Assembly (NCBI RefSeq): GCF_026410255.1
Contig: NZ_JAPMLL010000006.1
Span: 1-64,000 of the forward strand
DNA length: 64,000 bases
DNA from: Xanthomarina sp. F1114
GTDB taxonomy: Bacteria > Bacteroidota > Bacteroidia > Flavobacteriales > Flavobacteriaceae
Direction of reading: 5' to 3'
The notes under the pieces were generated by a model. It saw only the letters and a list, made by a program, of their open reading frames with translations, was not told the DNA's origin and did not search any database. This document shows positions 26,733-34,480 of this stretch, in pieces. The first letter of the stretch is position 1, and each line of letters starts with the position of its first letter. The translations under genes were made by a program, and so were the position numbers.

Positions 26733-27677
26733 ATGACAAACTATAAAAACCCTGTTGTTTGGCAGATAGCCGCATTACATCTTGATAATAAGACTTTATT
26801 TACAGGCGTTATTTTACATAAAGTGCCTTATAGTTTAAATAAAAAACCAGGGAGTTTTAGAAACTTACTAAAGGTAATTAGTTCGTATTTTGTAAAAAGT
26901 TACGACAATAAAGAGATTTCTATTTCAGTAAATGGACAAACTACAAATACAACGACAGACAAAGATGGGAGTTTTAGAGTTTTAATGGATGGCCTGCAAT
27001 ACGGTGAAATAAAAATACATATTTCTAATCATACAGAAGCTCTAAAAATTACACAAGATTATCCCATAATTCACGAAAACACAAATAGTCCGTTTGATAT
27101 AATCTCGGATATTGACGATACTATTATTGTTTCTCACATAAAAAACTTTTTTAAACGCGTAGTCACAGTAGCGTTCAAAACTCCTAACGAGAGAGAAGTA
27201 ATAGGTTTCTCGAAGAAAATGTTTGAAGTCCTTAAAAAACGAAAAGCTCGGATTTTTTATGTGTCAAAAAGTGAAAGTAATTTATTTTGGATGTTGATTG
27301 AGTTTATAAAATTTAATAAGCTACCAGAAGGCGTGTTGTTTCTTACTCCTCACTTAAATTTATTTCAGTTACTAAATCCGAATAAGGATATTAATTTTAA
27401 AATAGACAATATTAGATTAATAATTAAAAATACGGCTGACAAAAAGTATGTATTATTTGGTGATGATGGCCAACTTGATATTCAGATATACTCTGAAATT
27501 GCAAGAAGCTTCCCCCATAGAATCCTTAAAATTTACATTAGACAAACTCATCCAAAAATTTCAGCTCATCAGAAACAAATGATGGACGACCTAGTATCCA
27601 CTGGGGTACCAGTTAAGTATTTCAAGTCTAATGACAGACTTGAAATTTCAGATGAACTAATTCAATTAAAATCATGA
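26733..27677 (+). CDS. App1-type phosphatidate phosphatase
   Basis: A 314-residue protein. The DUF2183/App1 catalytic domain has a haloacid-dehalogenase DxDxT motif (SDIDDTIIVSH, near residue 130), a Lys-containing block YVSKSESNLFWMLIEF and the second acidic motif LFGDDGQLDIQIY. Yeast App1 dephosphorylates phosphatidate to diacylglycerol. An N-terminal strand-rich segment (about 60-110, NGQTTNTTTDKDGSFRV) resembles a carboxypeptidase-like regulatory fold. The 3' end overlaps the start of the downstream lipid kinase in ATGA, so the two proteins are translationally coupled. Confidence 0.88.
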   Translation: MTNYKNPVVWQIAALHLDNKTLFTGVILHKVPYSLNKKPGSFRNLLKVISSYFVKSYDNKEISISVNGQTTNTTTDKDGSFRVLMDGLQYGEIKIHISNHTEALKITQDYPIIHENTNSPFDIISDIDDTIIVSHIKNFFKRVVTVAFKTPNEREVIGFSKKMFEVLKKRKARIFYVSKSESNLFWMLIEFIKFNKLPEGVLFLTPHLNLFQLLNPNKDINFKIDNIRLIIKNTADKKYVLFGDDGQLDIQIYSEIARSFPHRILKIYIRQTHPKISAHQKQMMDDLVSTGVPVKYFKSNDRLEISDELIQLKS

Positions 27678-28594
27678 AACTATTTTTTATTGTAAATCCT
27701 GTTTCAGGTGGCGTTAATAAAGAGCCTTTTCTCAAAGCGGCTAAATCTTTATGTCATACATATCATATTCAATATAAGGTTTTTAAAACTACAGGAAAAA
27801 ATGATGAGGAAACTGTAAAAAAACAACTTTCGGAATACAAACCGGACAAAGTACTTTCGGTAGGAGGAGACGGAACAACACTATTTAGTGCACTTGCTCT
27901 TATGGACTCTAAATACCCCATAGGAATAATTCCTTTGGGTTCTGCCAATGGCATGGCGACAGAACTTTATGTTAATCCGCAACCCATAGAAGCACTAAAG
28001 GATGTCATAATGTCGAATATTGAAACTGGATTAGATATTTTAAAGGTAAATGATAAATACCACACTGCACATATTGGAGATGTTGGTGTAAACGCCCAAA
28101 TAGTAAAAGCTTATGAAAATGATTCAAAACGTGGAATGGCCATCTATGCCAAGTACTTTTTAGATAAACTTACCCAGGTAAAACCTTTTCCAATAACTGT
28201 TCGCGCAAATAATAAGGTATATAATGAAATGATATTTATGGTTGGGATTTGTAATTCCAGAAAGTACGGAACAGGTATTCCAATAAATATTAAAGGAAAC
28301 CCTATGGATGGAAAGTTCGAAATTGTTTTGATTAAAAGTATTAATGCAAACTCACTTATTAAAGCAGGACTCTCTAAATTTGATGAAAGTTTTTTTGACA
28401 GTCAGTCGGGCATGGTATTAGAAACAGAGTATGCGGAAATAGAATTTGATAAACCCAGATTATTACAGTTAGATGGCGAGATAATAGGAAAGTTCAAGGA
28501 ATTAAAGATTGAAATATTAAAAGGAGCTGTAAACCTAATTACAACCAATAAAAATCTAAATTTCACTTCATTACATAAAAACACTTCAAAATAA
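27674..28594 (+). CDS. Diacylglycerol/lipid kinase (YegS/LCB5 family)
   Basis: A 306-residue lipid kinase. The N-terminal catalytic motif (FIVNPVSGG) and the nucleotide-binding glycine block VLSVGGDGTTLFSAL (residues about 56-71) are followed by PLGSANGMATELY. The C-terminal half is a strand-rich lipid-binding domain with LQLDGEIIG. It would phosphorylate diacylglycerol or a related lipid to give phosphatidate. It overlaps the App1 gene by 4 bp (ATGA). Confidence 0.9.
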   Translation: MKLFFIVNPVSGGVNKEPFLKAAKSLCHTYHIQYKVFKTTGKNDEETVKKQLSEYKPDKVLSVGGDGTTLFSALALMDSKYPIGIIPLGSANGMATELYVNPQPIEALKDVIMSNIETGLDILKVNDKYHTAHIGDVGVNAQIVKAYENDSKRGMAIYAKYFLDKLTQVKPFPITVRANNKVYNEMIFMVGICNSRKYGTGIPINIKGNPMDGKFEIVLIKSINANSLIKAGLSKFDESFFDSQSGMVLETEYAEIEFDKPRLLQLDGEIIGKFKELKIEILKGAVNLITTNKNLNFTSLHKNTSK

Positions 28595-28686
28595 CAATTA
28601 GTTATTAGTCTCATACAGATTTTAACTCTATGTAGTCCAAGTAGTACACTAATATGTATATAGTAAGCAGGCTTTTTATGGCATTC

Positions 28687-29661
28687 TTAAAACGGCAAAG
28701 CAATAGCTTCTGGATTAACAAAATCTTTAGAATACGGGTTTTCTAAAAAGCTAAGCATGGGTTTTTGAAATTGAAGAATTTCTTCTTTTTCAATACCATA
28801 AACCGACCAATAATTAGATAGTAATTGTGCAAATACATCTTCATCCCAAAACCCAAAAACAGGTTGTTTTCCAGCTGTGTCAATTTCTATTGCAATTCCG
28901 TCGTCCTGAGATTCAATTTTATATTCTGGTTTATACTGTAATATATAATCTGTATAATGAAATCTGGCATACAACTCTTCAAACTGTACAGGATGTAAGA
29001 CATGTCCTTTCATTTTATCCAATATTTCTTGTTGCTTCTCCCCTATTACGCCATTATCCTGTAAACAAGCTATAAATCCAAAACCGTTGACCCCAAATTG
29101 GAACATTAGATTAATAGCATCATCCCGGTAACTAAAAATATCTGCTGAATATTTAAGAGGAAAAACCGCAATACTCCACGGTTTTTTTCCAACAAAAGAA
29201 ATTGGTTCTACAATAGATTGTAGCATTAGATGAAAATGTCCAAAACGCTCCCTAAGCGCCGTAGAAAGTGCAAACTCTTCCCCTAGTTTTAACAGTCGGT
29301 CTCTTTCGTAAATCATTTCGTAATAAAGCAAACCATAAACCATTCTTCCCGTCCACTGAAAAAGCAGTACTTCGTCTAAAGCATTCATCCCTTCAAAGCC
29401 ATTTTTATATGCCTTTTGAATTTTTAAATCTAAATCATCGAAAGCTTGTTTAACTTCGGGAGAACAAGGTAATTTCAAATCGGCATAAGTATAAGATTTG
29501 GATTTATCCATCATTTCAATTCTTTCATCTCCAAATTTAAAATGATTCAAGAGCCATTCCGGAAAAACGGTCATACTTTCATTGGTTAAAACTCCTGTAA
29601 GGAAACAAAAATGCTCGTCGAAGATCAAATCTTTAAAAGGATTAAAAAGTAATTGGGACAT
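28687..29661 (-). CDS. Conserved-type protein of unknown function
   Basis: A 324-residue cytoplasmic protein starting MSQLLFNPFKDLIFDEHFCFLTG. I do not recognise a family. It is rich in aromatic and acidic residues, with no signal, membrane span or catalytic motif. Composition matches its neighbours and the frame is uninterrupted, so it is probably a real gene. It converges on the lipid kinase gene. Confidence 0.75.
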   Translation of the reverse strand: MSQLLFNPFKDLIFDEHFCFLTGVLTNESMTVFPEWLLNHFKFGDERIEMMDKSKSYTYADLKLPCSPEVKQAFDDLDLKIQKAYKNGFEGMNALDEVLLFQWTGRMVYGLLYYEMIYERDRLLKLGEEFALSTALRERFGHFHLMLQSIVEPISFVGKKPWSIAVFPLKYSADIFSYRDDAINLMFQFGVNGFGFIACLQDNGVIGEKQQEILDKMKGHVLHPVQFEELYARFHYTDYILQYKPEYKIESQDDGIAIEIDTAGKQPVFGFWDEDVFAQLLSNYWSVYGIEKEEILQFQKPMLSFLENPYSKDFVNPEAIALPF

Positions 29662-29879
29662 AAGAATTTAGGATAATTAAGTTTTAAAATTTTTACAAAG
29701 ATAGCCATTATCTCTTGTTTAGATAGTCCGTTATTCATAGAAATTAACACAAAAATCAACTAAAAAAACAACCATTTATTACCAAGCATTATTTTTAATT
29801 GAGTGTTTATATCTGCGAATTTTAAATACTATTAAACTATATTTGAGCTTATATAATTGATAGACTTCCAATAATTAAA

Positions 29880-30428
29880 ATGAGATTTACTCCTTTTCCT
29901 AAATTAGAATCACACCGAATTTTTCTAAGACGAATTAGGGAGTTAGATTTAAATGAAATCTTATTCTTAAGATCTGATAAAACAGTTAATACATATATAG
30001 AAAGGTCTGAAGACAGAAAAACTAAAAACTTAGCTGATGCTTTAAAATTTATTAAAGAATTAGATGATTGTATAGAAACAGAAACGTCTATAGCTTGGGG
30101 AATTAGTTTAAAAAACAACCCGAAACTTATTGGTTCAATTTGTTTATGGAATTTTTCTAAGAACCATAAAGTTGCTGAGGTTGGCTATGATTTAAACCCT
30201 GAATTTCACAACAAAGGACTTATGAGTGAAGCCTTAAAAGCTGTTGTTGCTTTTGGCTTTTACAAATTACATCTAGACAAAATTGAGGCTTTTACTCATA
30301 CCGATAATAAGCGCTCTAAAAACCTATTAGAAAAAAACGGATTTATTCTAAATAAAAACAGAAGAGACGCAGACAACCCTTTTAATATTATATATGAACT
30401 TGAAAACCCAAAAGCTAACAAATTATAG
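29880..30428 (+). CDS. GNAT N-acetyltransferase (RimJ/RimL type)
   Basis: A 182-residue acetyl-CoA-dependent acetyltransferase. SHRIFLRRI at the N-terminus, EVGYDLNPEFHNKGLMSEALKAVV (acetyl-CoA-binding motif A, near 105-125), and KIEAFTHTDNKRSKNLLEKNGF (motif B) are typical of the RimJ/RimL group. The acceptor is unknown. It is a single gene; a frameshifted cysteine hydrolase follows. Confidence 0.9.
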   Translation: MRFTPFPKLESHRIFLRRIRELDLNEILFLRSDKTVNTYIERSEDRKTKNLADALKFIKELDDCIETETSIAWGISLKNNPKLIGSICLWNFSKNHKVAEVGYDLNPEFHNKGLMSEALKAVVAFGFYKLHLDKIEAFTHTDNKRSKNLLEKNGFILNKNRRDADNPFNIIYELENPKANKL

Positions 30429-30454
30429 CTGTCATAAATTCCAAATAAGCACAA

Positions 30455-31020
30455 ATGAAATTAAGAGATAAAAAACCAGCTTTAATACTTATAGATATTC
30501 AAAAGGATTTTTAGAAGAGACCTATTGGGGTGGTAATAGAAACAATAAAAATGCTGAAATAATTTGTGGCAAGATTTTAAAAACATGGAGAGAATTAGGT
30601 TTGCCTTTATTTCATATTAGACATAGTTCAACAAACTTAAAATCTAAATTGCATGTCAGTAATAAGGGATTTGAGTTTAACGAAAATGTCTCACCTATTG
30701 AGAACGAACCCATCATTACAAAAAACGTGAACAGTGCATTTATTGGTACTGATTTAAAAGAGCAATTAGATGCATTACATATTGACACATTGGTTATTAT
30801 AGGACTTACAACAAATCATTGTGTATCGACAACTACTAGAATGGCTGGAAACTTAGGTTACGATACGTATTTAATTTCTGATGCCACGGCTACATTTAAC
30901 CGAATTGGAATTCATGGAGAAACATATGACTCTGAAATAATACATTTAACAACGCTTGCTAGTTTAAACGAAGAATTTGCAACTATTTGGACTTCTGAAA
31001 AATTAATGAGTAACATATAA
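30455..31020 (+). pseudogene. Frameshifted isochorismatase-family cysteine hydrolase
   Basis: The reading frame starts MKLRDKKPALILIDIQKDF and then meets a TAG at 30511. The rest of the protein (EETYWGG..., HVSNKGFEF, ITKNVNSAF, GLTTNHCVSTTTRMAGNLGYD) continues one frame over to 31020. The T run at 30508-30512 has five bases; six would restore the frame, so a single-base deletion explains the break. The catalytic Asp, Lys and Cys positions are all present. It may be a recent pseudogene or a sequencing error in a homopolymer. Confidence 0.85.
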
Positions 31021-31117
31021 ATAGTCTACTGCTTCAGAACTATATTATATAGGTTAACCAAAGTATATAGCTTGACTGTAATGTTCTATAAAGCATAAGA
31101 GTTAACCATGCCTAGTA

Positions 31118-32131
31118 TTATTTACCCGCATTCAGTTCTCTCATAATCTCAGCAAACAACTCAAAAGATCGAATCTTCGCTTTAGCATCGTAAATATTGG
31201 TTACCACAATAAGCTCGTCTGCATTTGTATTGTCCAGGAAAGTTTTAATCTGTGCTTTAACTGTCGCTTTACTTCCTATAAAAGAATATTTCAACATTTG
31301 GTGTATTTGTGGATGTTGCATAACCTCTCTCAGCTCTTGATTCATAGCAATTGGTGGTTGTAGATATTCTCTTTTCCCCGTAAACAAACCTAGAAACATA
31401 CGTATTAAGGAGGTTGCATAACTTTCTGCTTCCTCGTCTGTTTCCGCGATAATAATATTAACTCCAGCCATAAGGTAAGGAGATTCTAAAGCCTCTGAGG
31501 GTTGGAATTTTTGTCTATAAATCTGTGAAGCTACCTCTAAATGCTTAGTCGCAAAATGACTAGCAAAGGCATAAGGCAGTCCCTTTTTAGCCGCTAAATG
31601 CGCACTATCTGTACTAGAACCTAAAATATAAACAGGAACCTCCACCCCTTCTGCTACTGTGGCACGAATTTTTGCATGAGCGTTTTCCACAGAAAAATAC
31701 TTTTGTATATCTTCTAAATTAGTGGGAAACGCATGTGCTGCCTGCATAAAATCAGGTCTAATGGCTAAGGCTGTTCCTCTATCGGTTCCGGGAGCTCTTC
31801 CCAGTCCCAAGTCAATACGATTGGGATATAGCGAACCTAAGGTTCCAAACTGTTCGGCAACAATTAATGGTGAATGGTTAGGTAACATAATCCCTCCAGA
31901 ACCTACCCGAAGAGTTTTAGTACCTTCCGCTATATAACCAATAAGAACCACAGTTGCACTACTCCCAATATTGATAGCGTTATGGTGTTCTGCTAACCAA
32001 AAACGCGTATAACCAAAGTCTTCAGCCTGTTGCGCCAAATCGAGCGAATTATTAAATGTTTGTTTCAAACTGTGTCCTTCAGAAACTACGGCGAGATCTA
32101 GAATGGAATATGCTGTATGTGGGGATTTCAT
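31118..32131 (-). CDS. LLM-class flavin-dependent oxidoreductase
   Basis: A 337-residue luciferase-like TIM-barrel monooxygenase. SILDLAVVSEGHSLKQTFNNSLDLAQ at the N-terminus, GYTRFWLAEHHN, GSGGIMLPNHSPLIVAEQFGTL, RIDLGLGRAPGTD and PVYILGSSTDSA are the family pattern. It would use reduced FMN or F420; the natural substrate is unknown, as with many members annotated MsnO8-type. It is a single gene, convergent with the frameshifted hydrolase. Confidence 0.9.
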   Translation of the reverse strand: MKSPHTAYSILDLAVVSEGHSLKQTFNNSLDLAQQAEDFGYTRFWLAEHHNAINIGSSATVVLIGYIAEGTKTLRVGSGGIMLPNHSPLIVAEQFGTLGSLYPNRIDLGLGRAPGTDRGTALAIRPDFMQAAHAFPTNLEDIQKYFSVENAHAKIRATVAEGVEVPVYILGSSTDSAHLAAKKGLPYAFASHFATKHLEVASQIYRQKFQPSEALESPYLMAGVNIIIAETDEEAESYATSLIRMFLGLFTGKREYLQPPIAMNQELREVMQHPQIHQMLKYSFIGSKATVKAQIKTFLDNTNADELIVVTNIYDAKAKIRSFELFAEIMRELNAGK

Positions 32132-32328
32132 ATGATATAAAATGATAATGTGTTAAAAATTAGATACTAATTTAGTCTTAACAGCACAAAAATACGGTAT
32201 TAATTGAAGTCTTGCTGTTAGGGCTTTGTTAATCTAGATACACAAAATAAAACCCTTTAGTTTAATTAAGAACTAACATTTTCGTAACATTATAAACTAT
32301 TTCAAGACCTATAAGGAAACCATCAATC

Positions 32329-33390
32329 ATGAAAATAATCTTTAGTCTAAGCATTTTATTAATTTCAGGACAACTTGCTTTTGCACAACAGCGAGCTAAA
32401 AAAGTGGATTCTATTATTCAAACCATCCATAATAAATACCCACATGTTGCAGTTAGCATCGGGTTTATAGATAACGGAAAAGAGCATTTCTTCAATTATG
32501 GGAGTATCAGTCAGAACAATAAAGTGGAAGTCAATAAAAACACCATTTTTGAAATTGGATCCATTACAAAATTACTAACGGCCAATTTAATGGCACAAGC
32601 CCAGGATGAAGGAAAATTGAATATTAATGATTTTATAGATGATTATATACCGAGCGAATATATTTTATCGGAAGAGATTAAGAACAAAATTAAAATTTCT
32701 GATTTAGCTTCCCATCAATCTGGTTTACCCGATTTTGATATTACAAAACTTATCGAATTAAACCCGAAACAGCCATTAGATATAAATAAAGAAACAATTC
32801 ATTCCCTTATTAACGACAGCACAAAATTGTTAGATTATGGCAATTATAGATACTCCAATATAAATTTTGTTTTAATGGGAATGATTTTAGAACATGTTTA
32901 TGCTCAAGACTTTGATAGGTTGATAAAAGAAAAAATATTAATTCCTGCTCAAATGACACAAACTTTAACCACCAACTTTAATGTGAAAAACAAAGTGGTA
33001 GGCTACGATATGAATGGCGTTGAACAAGCGTATTTTTTTTGGAATCCTTTAATTGCACCGGCAGGCTTATTAAAGTCCAATGCCTCTGATATGGCTAAAT
33101 TTCTAAAAGCTCTATTATTGATTGATGGCAAAATATTTAAAGCAACAGCAATTACAGAAGAGACTTTCTTTAAAAATACACGAAGAGAAATAGGTTTCGG
33201 ACAACAAATAGAACGAAATGGAGATAACACCTTCTTTTATAAAACGGGTGACACCTTTTCCTGTTCTTCAATTCTGGCTTACAGTAAGAAGTCTGATTGG
33301 GGAATTATAATTCTAATTAACGAACATAATGCCGATTTAATAAGAGAACTTTTTAACGCCATTTACGAACACGCTTTGGAAGAAAAATAG
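32329..33390 (+). CDS. Serine hydrolase of the beta-lactamase (class C) fold
   Basis: A 353-residue secreted protein (signal MKIIFSLSILLISGQLAFAQ). It has the SxxK motif at S78-K81 (IGSITKLL), YxN (YRYSNINF) and a KTG-type third motif (FFYKTGDTFSCSS). All active-site positions for a penicillin-recognising serine hydrolase are present. Members include DD-peptidases, esterases and D-aminopeptidases; a true beta-lactamase role is not shown. It is a single gene. Confidence 0.9.
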   Translation: MKIIFSLSILLISGQLAFAQQRAKKVDSIIQTIHNKYPHVAVSIGFIDNGKEHFFNYGSISQNNKVEVNKNTIFEIGSITKLLTANLMAQAQDEGKLNINDFIDDYIPSEYILSEEIKNKIKISDLASHQSGLPDFDITKLIELNPKQPLDINKETIHSLINDSTKLLDYGNYRYSNINFVLMGMILEHVYAQDFDRLIKEKILIPAQMTQTLTTNFNVKNKVVGYDMNGVEQAYFFWNPLIAPAGLLKSNASDMAKFLKALLLIDGKIFKATAITEETFFKNTRREIGFGQQIERNGDNTFFYKTGDTFSCSSILAYSKKSDWGIIILINEHNADLIRELFNAIYEHALEEK

Positions 33391-33579
33391 TTTGTTACAT
33401 CATTTAAAATTATGACTTATTTATAGCTCATTTTAAGCTTAATAAATAAAAACATGGTTTCAATTGTAACTATAGTATCTAAAAAGCAAATTTTAGATTT
33501 CCATTTCCTAATTTAAAGACTAATAAGCTATATTTGGATTGATATCCTATATAGTCTCAAAATTAAAAAACTTCAAAAT

Positions 33580-34080
33580 TTGATTAAATATATAACTTTT
33601 ACATTATTAGTCTTAATTTCAATGAATGCATTTGCCCAATTTGAAAATGAAGCTGCACACTATATTGAACTAAGATCGGTTGAAATTGATGATAACCTGA
33701 GAAGCAGAACCATGACAAAAAAAGTTGAATTTGATAGTATTAAAGTCAGATCCATCTGCTACCCAAATAAAATAAGGAATAAAATAAAATTCAAAGAAAG
33801 TGGAAATAAAATTATTGCAGATTTCTATCTTGAAGCTCATGAAATAATTTTAATACGGACTTTTGACAAAAGTAAAAAATTCAATAGCACTAAGGAAGCA
33901 GCGTTTTACTTCGAAGAAGGTAAATTAATTAATCAAATATTTTTGATAACCAATCCAGCTGCTTTTCAAGGAGATATAATTCAACAACCCCTTGACAAGA
34001 CATTAGGGTTTAACGAAAATTTAACTTCGGAGTATTTGATACAATTATCAAAAAATATTTATGATAAAATAATTGAATAA
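33580..34080 (+). CDS. Secreted protein of unknown function, TTG start
   Basis: A 166-residue protein with a signal peptide (LIKYITFTLLVLISMNAFAQ). The only usable start before the signal is TTG at 33580, which would be read as Met. The body is charged and strand-rich with no recognised domain. The coding pattern is consistent throughout and the frame is intact to a TAA. It stands alone. Confidence 0.65.
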   Translation: MIKYITFTLLVLISMNAFAQFENEAAHYIELRSVEIDDNLRSRTMTKKVEFDSIKVRSICYPNKIRNKIKFKESGNKIIADFYLEAHEIILIRTFDKSKKFNSTKEAAFYFEEGKLINQIFLITNPAAFQGDIIQQPLDKTLGFNENLTSEYLIQLSKNIYDKIIE

Positions 34081-34480
34081 AAACTCGAAGGTTTTAAACA
34101 TACATATACACTTATAATATCTCCCTAATTATAGAAAACATCAGAGTTACTCGAATCCCTTAGCAACTGAATGAAATTTATAGAAAACAAATTCCGAAAA
34201 AACAGAAAATAAAACCAACAAGAAATAACAACTCCCTAACAATCACCTTACCATTAGAAATAACCTAGCAAAACCTCTGATAAAAATTTCTTCTATTCAA
34301 AGTAAATGGTATTAAATAAAATTGTACATTTGCACCTTGAAAAAAATCTAGCTAAGCCAAGCAGCTTATGTAGATAAACTCCTCAGAGTGAGGATGTGTT
34401 ACTGGAAGTTAAGGGTTAAGTATGTCGATTCGCTTTCTTTGTAACACGACATAATTTAATCGAATACTTATATAAACAGA
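34081..34480. other. Long intergenic region before the second DEAD-box helicase
   Basis: Four hundred bp without a gene. The first 240 bp are A/T-rich with nothing recognised. The last 160 bp hold a -7-type element (TACATTTG, 34325-34332) and a structured leader. Confidence 0.7.
34339..34480 (+). ncRNA. Structured 5' leader of the DeaD-type helicase, pseudoknot candidate
   Basis: After the TACATTTG element (34325-34332) the leader has hairpin TAAGC/GCTTA (34353-34368) and hairpin TCCTCA-GAG-TGAGGA (34380-34394). A perfect 7-bp pairing GTGTTAC (34396-34402) with GTAACAC (34441-34447) crosses a second one, TATGTCG (34421-34427) with CGACATA (34447-34453). The two crossing helices form an H-type pseudoknot or alternative folds, ending 27 nt before the start codon. 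Confidence 0.5.

Noticed and set aside
30455-31020. Programmed frameshift in the cysteine hydrolase
   Set aside because: There is no slippery heptamer plus downstream structure of the usual kind, and the family does not use frameshifting.
32329-33390. Resistance beta-lactamase
   Set aside because: The active-site motifs fit many serine hydrolases, and nothing in the sequence or neighbours shows beta-lactam hydrolysis.
34081-34330. tRNA or small RNA gene in the first part of the long gap
   Set aside because: A tRNA-like TTCGAATCC-type patch near 34150 has no matching acceptor or anticodon arms, and no promoter-terminator pair surrounds it.
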